Source of the DNA: Flavobacterium sp. HSC-32F16
GTDB taxonomy: Bacteria > Bacteroidota > Bacteroidia > Flavobacteriales > Flavobacteriaceae
Direction of reading: 5' to 3'
NCBI RefSeq assembly: GCF_024171645.1
Contig: NZ_JALKAC010000007.1
Span: 62,001-126,000, forward strand
DNA: 64,000 nucleotides
In this document: positions 53,446 to 61,533 of the stretch, piece after piece
How positions within the stretch are numbered: the first letter of the stretch is position 1
Layout of the letters: each line of letters begins with the position of its first letter
Made by a program: the position numbers and the translations under genes
Notes under the pieces: generated by a model
What the model saw: only the letters and a program-made list of their open reading frames with translations
Told to the model about the DNA's origin: nothing
Databases searched by the model: none

Positions 53446-53880
53446 ATGGAAGATCATCACTCGCCCCAATTGGGAAACCAGCTTTGTTTTCCCCTTTACG
53501 TTATTTCAAAAGAAATTATCGGTTTGTACCGGCCATTTTTGGAGGAACTCGACATTACCTACCCGCAGTATCTGGTGATGATGGTGCTTTGGGAGAAGGA
53601 TGGACTTACTGTAAATCAGGTTGGCGAAAAACTGTTTCTCGACAGCGGCACTTTAACACCACTTTTGAAAAGACTTGAAATTAAGGGTTTTATAATCAGA
53701 CAGAGAAAAAAAGAAGATGAAAGGGTCGTTGAAGTTTTTTTAGCCGACAAGGGAAGAAATCTGCAGCAGAAAGCGTGTGAAATTCCGGCAAAAATGCAGC
53801 AAAAATTAAATTTAACAACAGAAGATCTATTGGAACTCAAAGAAACGGTTCAGAAAATTTTAAATAAAATTCAAAAATAA
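53446..53880 (+). CDS. ohrR: OhrR-type MarR-family organic-peroxide sensor
   Basis: 144 residues. MarR winged helix (LTVNQVGEKLFLDSGTLTPL, LKRLEIKGFIIRQRKKEDER). The single N-terminal Cys in QLCFPLYVISKEI is the reactive cysteine of OhrR, oxidised by organic hydroperoxides to release DNA. The tyrosines of the sensor pocket appear in LYRPFLEELDITYPQYLVM. The ohr gene starts one base after its stop, the classic pairing. Confidence 0.93.
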   Translation: MEDHHSPQLGNQLCFPLYVISKEIIGLYRPFLEELDITYPQYLVMMVLWEKDGLTVNQVGEKLFLDSGTLTPLLKRLEIKGFIIRQRKKEDERVVEVFLADKGRNLQQKACEIPAKMQQKLNLTTEDLLELKETVQKILNKIQK

Positions 53881-53881
53881 A

Positions 53882-54304
53882 ATGAAAACAATATATACAA
53901 CAAGCGTTACTGCAAAAGGTGGAAGAAACGGACAGGTAAAAAGCGAAAACGGAATTTTGGACCTTGAGGTAAGAATGCCCAAAGCTCTGGGTGGAGCCAA
54001 TGATGATTTTACCAATCCGGAAATGCTTTTCGCTGCAGGATATGCGGCCTGCTTTGACAGCGCGCTGAATCTGGTTATTAGTAAATCTAAAATCCAGACC
54101 GGTGAAACCTCTGTAGCTGCCCAGGTGAGCATCGGACAGAATGAGGACGGCGGTTTTGGTCTTGCAGCAGAGCTCGATGTGAATATTCCGGGAGTTACCA
54201 TTGAACAGGCTCAGGAATTGACCCAGAAAGCGCATCAGATATGTCCTTATTCCAATGCGACCAGATCCAATATGGAAGTGAAGCTTTCGGTGAGCAATAA
54301 CTAA
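53882..54304 (+). CDS. ohr: Organic hydroperoxide resistance protein Ohr
   Basis: 140 residues of the Ohr/OsmC family. The reactive cysteines lie in FAAGYAACFDSALNLV and in HQICPYSNATRS, with Arg in LEVRMPKALGG. Ohr is a thiol peroxidase that reduces organic hydroperoxides using lipoylated partners. It follows ohrR by one base and is closed by a terminator at 54326-54355. Confidence 0.96.
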   Translation: MKTIYTTSVTAKGGRNGQVKSENGILDLEVRMPKALGGANDDFTNPEMLFAAGYAACFDSALNLVISKSKIQTGETSVAAQVSIGQNEDGGFGLAAELDVNIPGVTIEQAQELTQKAHQICPYSNATRSNMEVKLSVSNN

Positions 54305-54325
54305 GATTAATTGCTTTAAATGATG

Positions 54326-54355
54326 AAAAATCTGTCTCGAAAGAGGCAGATTTTT
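54326..54355 (+). terminator. Terminator after ohr
   Basis: AAAAATCTGTCTC-GAAA-GAGGCAGATTTTT forms a 13-base stem with one wobble pair and a GAAA loop, 22 bases after the ohr stop. A run of T follows. Confidence 0.85.
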
Positions 54356-54427
54356 TTATTTCACCGGGATTTTGATTTAGAATTTTATAAAGAACCAATA
54401 TCGGCTGTAATTGATTCGTATTGGTCC

Positions 54428-54799
54428 TTATTGGTTTTTGCTTTTCTTGAGCTGAAATACATTTCCTTCAGGGTCACAAAGCCAGAAGTTGTAATTGTCA
54501 AAAGTTTTTAATTCCCGCATGGGAATGTTTTTTTTAATAAAGTCTTTTCTGACCGTCTCTATGTCTTCGTCGATCTCAAAAACGATTTTGGCATTATTGT
54601 CAAATTGGTGATTGGGCTTAATTTGATCCATGTATTTCTGCCCAATTTTATGAAACCCTATATTGACGTTCCCTGCGCTTAGCAGAACCCAGATTTCATC
54701 TTCCTGCAGCACTTTCAAATTGAAGTTCTCTACATAGAATTTTTTAAGGAGCTGAATGTTTTTTACATACAGGATTATGGTGTCCAGTTTTGCATTCAT
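54428..54799 (-). CDS. VOC-family (glyoxalase-like) protein
   Basis: 123 residues in one VOC fold with two beta-alpha-beta repeats (LDTIILYVKNIQLLKKFYVE; later RELKTFDNYNFWLCDPEGNV). Members bind metals and modify, or sequester, small molecules and antibiotics. Its ATG overlaps the stop of the small membrane gene (ATGA on the - strand), so it is translationally coupled to it, downstream of the AraC/GyrI regulator. Substrate unknown. Confidence 0.88.
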   Translation of the reverse strand: MNAKLDTIILYVKNIQLLKKFYVENFNLKVLQEDEIWVLLSAGNVNIGFHKIGQKYMDQIKPNHQFDNNAKIVFEIDEDIETVRKDFIKKNIPMRELKTFDNYNFWLCDPEGNVFQLKKSKNQ

Positions 54800-54963
54800 T
54801 TTAGTTGTTGAATTTGCAGCGTATAAGTTGTTACTTCTGCTGCATTGATTTTAGGCTTCTTATTACAATAATGTTGTTTTGTGACCTTTAATTCAAAACC
54901 TTTAAAAAGGATTATAATTATCAGGGTCAAAAGTATCGCTGTTTTTATTTCTTTATATTCCAT
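54796..54963 (-). CDS. Small single-helix membrane protein
   Basis: 55 residues from ATG 54963 (MEYKEIKTAILLTLIIIILF and then KGFELKVTKQHYCNKK). One membrane helix spans residues 8-24, with a positively charged C-terminal part containing one Cys. It starts 16 bases after the AraC/GyrI stop and overlaps the VOC gene. A longer frame upstream of 54963 is the antisense or overlap of the AraC end and is not used. Function unknown. Confidence 0.6.
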   Translation of the reverse strand: MEYKEIKTAILLTLIIIILFKGFELKVTKQHYCNKKPKINAAEVTTYTLQIQQLK

Positions 54964-54979
54964 TTTCAAGAAGTTCTGC

Positions 54980-55882
54980 TTACTCAATGGGAATGCAGAA
55001 ATCCACGATACTGATTTTCTCGGGATGCTCCTTGAAATCATTATAATAGATTTCATAAGGATTCCGGTCCGCTTTTTTATATCCGTTTTCACTCATCCAG
55101 ATAAAAAGTCCGCTCCATGATTTCTCAAATTCAGTTATCTGAATTTCAAAACGGCCTACAATACATCTGCCTTTCTCCAGGGTTGACAATCCAATCTCGC
55201 CGTTGGGCTTAATTTTTTCATTCACAGAAATGCAGGCGCTCATTCTGACTTTATCGGGATCTGTAATTTTAAAGCTGTCGTGGTAGATAGTAACAATTTT
55301 CACATTTTGGTTTTCCAAAAGCCCTTTTGGAATGGCCCATTTCATTAGTTTTGAGTACGCATCCTGCATTCCTTTGTGCCCGATTTGTGTGATATAGGCA
55401 AGATCCAGTTTTGGCATTTCTTTAATCTCAATTTTGGCTTTCATTTTAATCCAGTTTTTATGATTATTAATGCTGCAAATATATTGTTCAGACAGCGCGC
55501 TTTCTTGTCCATTCTTGCTTAGCGCTATACCGATCTTGCTAAACTTGTCCGGATAGGTTTTTCTGAACTCTTTTGGGCTTAATGCGTAAAATTTCTTAAA
55601 AGTTCTGGTAAAGGAGGAGTTGCTGCCAAATCCGTACTGCAGGGAAAGTTCCGAAATGCTTACCTCTCTTTGGTGCAGAAGCACCGATGCCGCTTTTTCA
55701 ATTCTTTTGCGGGTAATGTATTCATTTATGGTTTCTTTTGTAATGGACTTGAAAATCCGGTGCAGATGAAACGGGGAGTAATTGCCAACGGCTGCAATTC
55801 TCTGCAAAGGGAGCTCCTGATCTAAATTCTCGTCAATAAAAAGCAGTATGCTGTTAATTCTCTTAATGTAATCTTCTTTCAT
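54980..55882 (-). CDS. AraC-type regulator with GyrI-like ligand domain
   Basis: 300 residues. The AraC HTH is at the N terminus (about 5-105, LPLQRIAAVGNYSPFHLHRI, ISELSLQYGFGSNSSFTRTF). A GyrI-like/SOUL-type small-molecule-binding domain is at about 140-300. Such proteins (Rob/TipAL-like layout) bind drugs or hydrophobic compounds. It leads an operon with a small membrane protein and a VOC-fold protein, possibly a drug-response unit. Confidence 0.9.
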   Translation of the reverse strand: MKEDYIKRINSILLFIDENLDQELPLQRIAAVGNYSPFHLHRIFKSITKETINEYITRKRIEKAASVLLHQREVSISELSLQYGFGSNSSFTRTFKKFYALSPKEFRKTYPDKFSKIGIALSKNGQESALSEQYICSINNHKNWIKMKAKIEIKEMPKLDLAYITQIGHKGMQDAYSKLMKWAIPKGLLENQNVKIVTIYHDSFKITDPDKVRMSACISVNEKIKPNGEIGLSTLEKGRCIVGRFEIQITEFEKSWSGLFIWMSENGYKKADRNPYEIYYNDFKEHPEKISIVDFCIPIE

Positions 55883-55986
55883 ATCTGGGTTTTCTGCCCG
55901 TCTAAATTAATGTTTTACTCCGTATGGATCAATTGCCGGAATCAAAAATAGTAATTACATAAAGCTGTTTTAATGCTTTTTACAGT

Positions 55987-56205
55987 TTATCCGTTTATTT
56001 TTTCCCTGTGGTGCAGCGAGAGCCATTTTTCCATTTTCTGGAGCAATTGGATTTCATTGGGGTCCCCTGATGGATCAGAGAGTCCTGTGATGGTTCTCTG
56101 GTAATTGAATTTTTTATCTTCAAAAAGGCAGGTGAACTTTGGGAACTCATTGTGGGATACCAGCCAGTTGTCGTTCTCTTGTATTTTAATTTTAAACTTC
56201 TTCAT
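55987..56205 (-). CDS. Small protein of unknown function (duplicated downstream as a pseudogene)
   Basis: 72 residues, MKKFKIKIQENDNWLVSHNE and on to KMEKWLSLHHREKING. It is soluble and beta-rich, with no recognised family. A second, decayed copy of this gene plus its upstream and repeat flank is at 58621-59066. The presence of a copied unit makes it more credible that this frame is or was a real gene. Confidence 0.6.
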   Translation of the reverse strand: MKKFKIKIQENDNWLVSHNEFPKFTCLFEDKKFNYQRTITGLSDPSGDPNEIQLLQKMEKWLSLHHREKING

Positions 56206-56699
56206 TTTTTGTAATCTCCGGTCAAGCTGTATTTACTCAGGAAGGAATGCTGTTTTACGCTGCTTTTACTTGTGGATTTTAAACTGTAAAAATAGAACAT
56301 TATTGTAAGTGTTTGATAGTATAATTTTTAAGCTCAAATGGGAATTTTTCTTTTTCTATCGGAAAAATAATGCTTTCTTTTAGAAGCAGTTCCCGCTATA
56401 CGTTCCAATCTTTTGCGCCGGACCCCGGCACAAAAGGATTTTCACTGCTATCGGGGCTAGGGGCTGCCGGAGAGCCCTGTTTTGTCTCGGAAAAATACAC
56501 ATTCAAACCTAGTTGTGACACTTTTATCCAATAATCAATTTTTGTTTTTTTTGTAAATACGATCTACTGCAATTCTTTTAAAAAGTTATTATTCCTTCCA
56601 GCCGGTAAAATCAATAGGTTTTGCCGTAGCAGCAGTAAATCGATAAAGAACTCAATGAGTTTTAAAGTACTCAATTAGGTGTAAAACGATAAGCTATAT
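56206..56699. other. Intergenic stretch with a dispersed GGGGCTAG repeat
   Basis: 56389-56487 contains CCCGCTATACGTTCCAATC, TTTTGCGCC...GGCACAAAAGGA (a stem), and TATCGGGGCTAGGG...GAGAGCCCTG. A diverged copy is at 58967-59066 and a third partial copy at 60780-60862. I recall units of this type as dispersed repeats of flavobacteria. No gene is visible. Confidence 0.6.
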
Positions 56700-58004
56700 T
56701 TAATTTTTATAATGTTTTAAATTAACAGCGTTAAAAGAATATGAAATCATTAAGTAACTCCAAATGGCAAGTTTATTTTCATCTTGTATTTTTGGCAGAT
56801 ACTGCATGGCGTTTGTTGATTTGTAAAAGGAAAAGGCATAATTAATTTCCAGCTGTCTGACAGGTAAGTATTTCAAAGAAATATCAGTTTCATGTCCAAG
56901 AAACGTTGTCATTTTCTTGCCCAGATTATTTAGTAGAGAATATTGGGTATAAAAAAGGTGAAAATCAGAACGAAGCGATAGTTTACCGTTTAAGGGAATT
57001 ACGGTAAATAGATAAGGATTTACTAAACCTTTTGCGTTAACGTCGGTTGGAAAACGTGTGAATACATTCATATTTCCATTGAACTTCCATGTCACGCCGT
57101 ATAAAACATCAAAATCCCCTGAACTGCCAGATGAGATATCAGGACTGCTGCCGCTTATCATTTCAGCCCCTAAACGCCAGGTAGATTTTAGTAAAGACAA
57201 TTTAACCTCAGGCTGAAAATAGTAACCCAATAATTTCTGGCCTTTTGAGTTACGTCCAAACTGCAGATATGAATTTAGAGTATAATACCATTGTTTCGTT
57301 TTAAATTCTATTCTCCCGCCAGTGGTGCCCCGGGCATACATCTTGTCAGAGGTCGTGCTTTTAAGAAAATCAACAATATTGATGGAGTTAAAAGAAAAAT
57401 ATCTGCCAGAGTTATAATGAAAATTGTTCATCAATAAGTATTTGTACCGGTTTGAAGCAACGGGCGAATAAAACGCATCAAACACCTTATTATAATTACG
57501 TGTAAATAAAATGAAGAAATCGTTAGAGAACTTTTCAGAAGAATTCATTACTCGTATTCCTTCGTGAGCTCTTCCTTGCTGTGCCCAGGGAGCATCAGAG
57601 AATAATCTTCCGTTATCTAATAAAACGCTCTGCCTTCCCAATCTTATATTTAGTGATTTAAACTTAGTTTCAAAATACAATTGATAAAAATTAATGCTTC
57701 CAATTTTGGAAGCTTTATTGTTTTGATCCCAAAGATGAATTTCCTGTAAATCTGACTTAACAAACCATTTTTCTGCAGCATATTGCATAGAAATTCTGTT
57801 TCTCTGAGTGATATAAAGGTAAGGGTCAATTGAGTCGTTGGGAGCAAGGATATAATTTGAAGTATATTCGGCTCTTGGCCTTATTTCAATATTCATAAGG
57901 AACTGGCGCGATAAGCTGTCTTCCTGCTGTGCACATAATTGAAATACAGATAAAATAAAAAAAAACAATAAGGTTTTTTTATCTGACGGTGTTTTTATTT
58001 TCAT
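56700..58004 (-). CDS. Alginate-export-like outer-membrane porin
   Basis: 434 residues with a signal peptide ending near 25 (FQLCAQQ). The repeated amphipathic strands show the alginate-export family pattern (RPRAEYTSNYILAPND, RNRISMQYAAEKWFVKSDLQ, IRLGRQSVLLDNGRLFSD). The family forms a barrel of 18 strands that exports polysaccharides or acts as a general porin. It is monocistronic. The substrate is unknown, and no polysaccharide genes are near. Confidence 0.8.
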   Translation of the reverse strand: MKIKTPSDKKTLLFFFILSVFQLCAQQEDSLSRQFLMNIEIRPRAEYTSNYILAPNDSIDPYLYITQRNRISMQYAAEKWFVKSDLQEIHLWDQNNKASKIGSINFYQLYFETKFKSLNIRLGRQSVLLDNGRLFSDAPWAQQGRAHEGIRVMNSSEKFSNDFFILFTRNYNKVFDAFYSPVASNRYKYLLMNNFHYNSGRYFSFNSINIVDFLKSTTSDKMYARGTTGGRIEFKTKQWYYTLNSYLQFGRNSKGQKLLGYYFQPEVKLSLLKSTWRLGAEMISGSSPDISSGSSGDFDVLYGVTWKFNGNMNVFTRFPTDVNAKGLVNPYLFTVIPLNGKLSLRSDFHLFYTQYSLLNNLGKKMTTFLGHETDISLKYLPVRQLEINYAFSFYKSTNAMQYLPKIQDENKLAIWSYLMISYSFNAVNLKHYKN

Positions 58005-58181
58005 ACTTCTTTTATCCTATAGAATTAGTGTAAAAATAATAATACTATTTATATCTGCAATACCGCTGCTAAGTTTGATACTTCATCTTTAGAGCTTGTT
58101 TTGTTAAATAATTTAAAAAAATACTACTTTGAAGTTGTCGTGTAAATAATAGAATAAAGGTGAAATTATTTTTTGCAGCTA

Positions 58182-58346
58182 TTATACAAAGATTAATTTA
58201 ATAATAATTCCTAAAAGTGCCGCAGGTGAGCGGTCAGAAAGTTCATTAGGACGGCTTTTCGATAAATTTGAATTATGATAAATGGCAGGAGAAAACTGTA
58301 AATGTTTCTCAGGCATGCGCAGTAATTTTGCACCTGTCCAAATAAT
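58182..58346 (-). pseudogene. Possible 3' remnant of an outer-membrane protein gene
   Basis: On the - strand a start-less frame reads IIWTGAKLLRMPEKHLQFSP and ends AALLGIIIKLIFV at the stop 58182-58184. The end has a strand-like pattern with a Phe near the C terminus, as in barrels. The upstream stop is at 58347-58349. It may be noise. It lies next to the intact porin gene and the duplicated segment. Confidence 0.3.
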
Positions 58347-58361
58347 TTAAATTACTATTTA

Positions 58362-58502
58362 ATGAAAACCCGCGAAAAGAAAAGAATAAAAGAAATAGAC
58401 AAAGCACACGATTCAGTAAAAAGAAAAAGTATTATCATAAATGTAATGGTTTTTTCAATACTTTCCTTTATAGCAGTACTGCTGATTACTGTTATTGCGT
58501 AA
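58362..58502 (+). CDS. Small membrane protein, 46 residues
   Basis: ATG 58362 to TAA 58500-58502. MKTREKKRIKEIDKAHDSVK is highly basic and is followed by a membrane helix IIINVMVFSILSFIAVLLIT. A run of Lys/Arg before a single helix is a typical inner-membrane topology signal. No family is recognised. It faces an upstream region of about 350 bases without other + strand features. Confidence 0.55.
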   Translation: MKTREKKRIKEIDKAHDSVKRKSIIINVMVFSILSFIAVLLITVIA

Positions 58503-58620
58503 GTTAAAAAAAGCCTTCCCTCTGCACTGGGCAGAATCCCTGCTGAAGCCTGCTGAAAATTTATTTTGTGTTTCAGAGAAGAGCATATCCCGGGAGACTT
58601 AAGGGCTCTTTGCAGTGTCG

Positions 58621-58845
58621 GCCGTTTATTTTTTCCCTGTGGTGCAGCGAGAGCCATTTTCCATTTTCTACAGCAGCTGGATCTGCTCTGGCTCCCCTGA
58701 CGGATCGGACAGTCTTGTGATGGTTCTGTGGTAATTAAATTTTTTATCTTCAAAAAAGGCAGGTGAACCTGGGGAACTCGTTGTGGGATATCAGCCAGCT
58801 GTCCTGGTCTGTATTTTTTATTTTAAATTTAATCTCCTGAGCAGA
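58621..58845 (-). pseudogene. Decayed duplicate of the 55987-56205 gene
   Basis: The stretch from CGTTTATTTTTTCCCTGTGG onward matches 55991-56205 with many substitutions and indels (for example CATTTTCTACAGCAGCTGGA against TTTTCTGGAGCAATTGGATT). Frameshifts break the reading, for example an extra A in the run before GGCAGG. The similarity continues upstream of the gene through 58846-59066, including the repeat. So a segment of about 450 bases was duplicated. Confidence 0.8.
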
Positions 58846-58966
58846 TGCATTCACTCAGAGAATACTGCTGTACTGCGATGTTTGTATTGTTGGATTTTTA
58901 AACTGCAAAAATAGGGGATTATTGCAATTATATTCAGAGTATAATTTTAAAGTTAATTTTTTTAGG

Positions 58967-59066
58967 AGCTTTTTCCTGTTATCTGTTGCAATCTTTTGTG
59001 CCCAGCCTCGGAACAAAAGGATTTCCACTGCTGTCGGGGCTAGGCACTCTAAGGAGCCCTGTTTTG
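58967..59066. repeat. GGGGCTAG dispersed repeat, second copy
   Basis: CTGTTATCTGTTGCAATCTT, then TTTTGTGCC...GGAACAAAAGGA, then TGTCGGGGCTAGG...AAGGAGCCCTGTTTTGTC. Same order of elements as 56389-56487. Inverted CAAAAGG/TTTTG arms can form a stem. Confidence 0.6.
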
Positions 59067-59151
59067 TCTTTGTAAAACTTTTATCGAAGCAAAAACTTTA
59101 AGTAAGTACTTGCTTGCACAATATTCAGGTGCTAAATCACTAAGTTATCGA

Positions 59152-59502
59152 TCAGTCCTCCTTGATTTTTTCTCGATGGTATTTTCCCCACTCAATTAAT
59201 CCTGCAACCACATTTTGTAATGAATCGCAATAGTTTGAAGTCGTATATTCAACAGTCGGCGGGGAGTCATTGTACACTTTTCGTACGATAAGCTTATTGA
59301 GTTCCAATTCCTTTAATTCTTTAGATAAAACTTTACTGGTAATTCGATTTACCCTCCTTTGTATATCACGGAATCGGGTATTACCTTCGTGAATAGCTAC
59401 TAAAATTGGTAGTTTCCACTTTCCGCTGATGACATACAAACTATCTTGAAGATATTTTATCTGCTCATCAACGCTTGTATTTTCCTTTTGTATATCTGGC
59501 AT
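59152..59502 (-). CDS. HxlR-family regulator
   Basis: 116 residues with the HxlR winged helix (LQDSLYVISGKWKLPILVAI, then FRDIQRRVNRITSKVLSKEL). The usual N-terminal Cys is absent (MPDIQKENTSVDEQIKYLQD), so redox sensing by that residue is not expected here. It diverges from the NmrA-like gene over 70 bases with an imperfect dyad at 59511-59537. Confidence 0.92.
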   Translation of the reverse strand: MPDIQKENTSVDEQIKYLQDSLYVISGKWKLPILVAIHEGNTRFRDIQRRVNRITSKVLSKELKELELNKLIVRKVYNDSPPTVEYTTSNYCDSLQNVVAGLIEWGKYHREKIKED

Positions 59503-59510
59503 CCTTTAGG

Positions 59511-59537
59511 TAACTGGTATCATTTGTAAACCAATTA
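59511..59537. promoter_or_regulatory. Imperfect dyad between HxlR and NmrA genes
   Basis: TAACTGGT (59511-59518) and ACCAATTA (59530-59537) pair in 7 of 8 positions around an 11-base spacer. Position between the two divergent genes makes it the likely HxlR operator. Confidence 0.55.
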
Positions 59538-59572
59538 GGGCGTAAATTTACAAAAAATTAAAATGACAAAAT

Positions 59573-60514
59573 ATGAAAGATAAAACCTTAATACTGGTAG
59601 CCGGCGCATCCGGCACCCAGGGAGGAGCGGTAATTGATGCATTACTTGAAAAAAATATAGCGGTAAGGGCTATTGTGCGTAATAAAAACAGTGAAGGTGC
59701 AAAGGCTCTGGCTGCAAAGAATGTAGAATTGGCTGAAGCTGATTTTGCAGACCTGGAAAGCCTGGTCCGTGCCTCTGAAGGTGCAACAGGTGTGTTTTCC
59801 ATGCAGATGCCTCCCCCGTCAGGAAAAGAAGGCCAGGAGACACAGCAGGCAGAAAATCTGGTGGCTGCAGCAAAAGCTGCCGGGATTCAGCAGATCGTCC
59901 ATACCTCAGTGGCCCGTGCAGGGGATCATGAAAACTTCATAGACTGGGATAAAGGCAGATGGGCTCGTGCATACTGGGAAGAAAAAGCAGCAGCTGTAAA
60001 TGCAGTCAAACAGGCAGGCTTTGCATACTGGACCATCATAAAGCCGCCGTTGATGATGGAGAATCTGCTCCCGCCTAAAAGTGAATGGATGTTTCCAACC
60101 CTTACGCAGGGCAAACTATGGACACCGCTGGCACCAGATACAAAGGTAGACTGGATATCTCCTAAAGATATCGGGCGGTTTGCTGCAGAAGCCTTCACCC
60201 AGCCGGAAAAATTCAATAAAAAGGAATTTGCCATTGTCGGGGAAAAGCTCACTGCCGCTGAAGCTGCAGCAAAGCTTTCCTCTGTTACCGGCAGAAAATT
60301 TGAAGTGCAAAGCATTACAGCTGAAAAAGCTGTTGAACTTGGCTTTATCCCCGGAGTAGCCGATTCGTATGTATGGATGAACGCGGAAGGTTACAAAGTG
60401 GACCCGCAGGAGGCGGCAGGGTTTGGAATCGAGATAGAATCGCTGGAAAGCTTTCTGCATAGAAATAAACCGCTTCTTTTGCAGGCATACAGTGAATTTC
60501 TAAAAAAGGGGTAA
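59573..60514 (+). CDS. NmrA-like NAD(P)-binding protein
   Basis: 313 residues with the Rossmann loop LVAGASGTQGGAVI and the NmrA-like central part (AENLVAAAKAAGIQQIVHTS, AGFAYWTIIKPPLMMENLLP). NmrA-type proteins are redox sensors or NADPH-dependent reductases that often lack the SDR tyrosine. Higher GC than the surrounding DNA (codons such as GCC, CTG) hints at more recent acquisition, by eye only. It is divergent from and probably controlled by the HxlR gene, and ends in a strong terminator (60618-60655). Confidence 0.9.
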   Translation: MKDKTLILVAGASGTQGGAVIDALLEKNIAVRAIVRNKNSEGAKALAAKNVELAEADFADLESLVRASEGATGVFSMQMPPPSGKEGQETQQAENLVAAAKAAGIQQIVHTSVARAGDHENFIDWDKGRWARAYWEEKAAAVNAVKQAGFAYWTIIKPPLMMENLLPPKSEWMFPTLTQGKLWTPLAPDTKVDWISPKDIGRFAAEAFTQPEKFNKKEFAIVGEKLTAAEAAAKLSSVTGRKFEVQSITAEKAVELGFIPGVADSYVWMNAEGYKVDPQEAAGFGIEIESLESFLHRNKPLLLQAYSEFLKKG

Positions 60515-60617
60515 ACCAACCATAGGCCGGTTTTGTTTAGACCGTCTTTGGACTAGAAACACAATTGATAAAAAAGGCTTATCCATGCACCGTTTTTAAT
60601 GAGTTCCTTAAGAGATA

Positions 60618-60655
60618 AAAAAGACAAAGCCATTTGACAATGGCTTTGTCTTTTT
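60618..60655 (+). terminator. Terminator after the NmrA-like gene
   Basis: AAAAAGACAAAGCCATT-TGAC-AATGGCTTTGTCTTTTT is a perfect 17-base stem with a 4-base loop, about 100 bases after the stop. Confidence 0.85.
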
Positions 60656-61183
60656 GTATTGTTTTTGGTCTGCAAGTGTGCAGAATTGTACAAGGCTTGA
60701 ATTAATTGTATATTTCGAATTGCTAACAGAATTTAATTTCTAGTGCTTGGCATCGTCAATTGTATATAATATATTTTTTCAAGAGCTTTTCCTGCTATTC
60801 GTTCCACCCGAGCGCCAGCGAACTAGCGAAGCAATCGGGGCTAGTAGAGCAGGACATGTTTGTATTAGGATAATTACATATTTGAATCCAAATTCTGCTA
60901 TATTTCGCAATAATCAAAAATACGTTGTGAAATATAATAAGTTAAAATTTTAAAAAAATGTATTTATTTGATATTGTCTGATTTAGTGAATTAGCATTAT
61001 AGTTGTTATCTGTTTGCATGTATAAATTGGTTAGGAAAAATTAGAGTAGTGATGAGATCTATATTTCTTATGGCGTAAATTAAAATTTGAATCTTATACA
61101 GTTCAGCTGATCCTTTTTTTACCATTTTAAAAAAATGGACAGGACTATTATTTAACTTCAATAACTCACTAAATATTAATTCA
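60656..61183. other. Intergenic stretch with a third GGGGCTAG repeat
   Basis: 60780-60862 reads AGAGCTTTTCCTGCTATTCG, CCCGAGCGCCAGCG, then CAATCGGGGCTAGTAGAGCAGGA. It is a shortened relative of the repeats at 56389 and 58967. No gene is visible in 528 bases. Confidence 0.55.
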
Positions 61184-61270
61184 ATGGCAAAATCAAAAAC
61201 TATTATTCTTATTCACGGAAACTTTGCGAACAATACTGGATTTACTGTCTTTTTCGCTTTAAAAGAGTAA
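61184..61270 (+). pseudogene. Truncated alpha/beta-hydrolase N terminus
   Basis: 28 residues, MAKSKTIILIHGNFANNTGF and then TVFFALKE, ending at TAA 61268-61270. IILIHGNFANN is the first strand and oxyanion loop of an alpha/beta hydrolase. The rest of the gene is missing. The TTAACTTTTTGGTG repeat unit begins 7 bases after the stop. Confidence 0.65.
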
Positions 61271-61533
61271 TACTGGCCTTAACTTTTTGGTGCGTTTACG
61301 AGAGGTATTCCACAATTATGTTTAGATTAATGTGCATAGCAAAAAATAAATGCCAATTTGCCCAAAAATACCAATCATATTCTTCTTTTTTGCATAATAT
61401 TGTAAAACTTTATTTTTAATCAAATAAAGCATATGCATCAGATCAAGCGGCAGATATGCATATAAAGCTGCGCATATCTATTAAATTAACATTAGCTGCA
61501 GGGCAACTCACAAATAAGAAAGAAAACAGAATA
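61271..61533. other. Intergenic stretch before the AraC gene
   Basis: TTAACTTTTTGGTG with GGTATTCC downstream (61279-61310) is a third, diverged unit of the short repeat seen at 14505 and 21797. The rest is AT-rich, and no gene is called. Confidence 0.4.

Noticed and set aside
53433..53678. Open frame on the + strand overlapping ohrR
   Set aside because: It is a shifted-frame shadow of the OhrR coding sequence.
58355..58753. 132-codon frame on the - strand
   Set aside because: It is antisense to the 46-residue membrane gene and runs through the decayed duplicate. No family resemblance.
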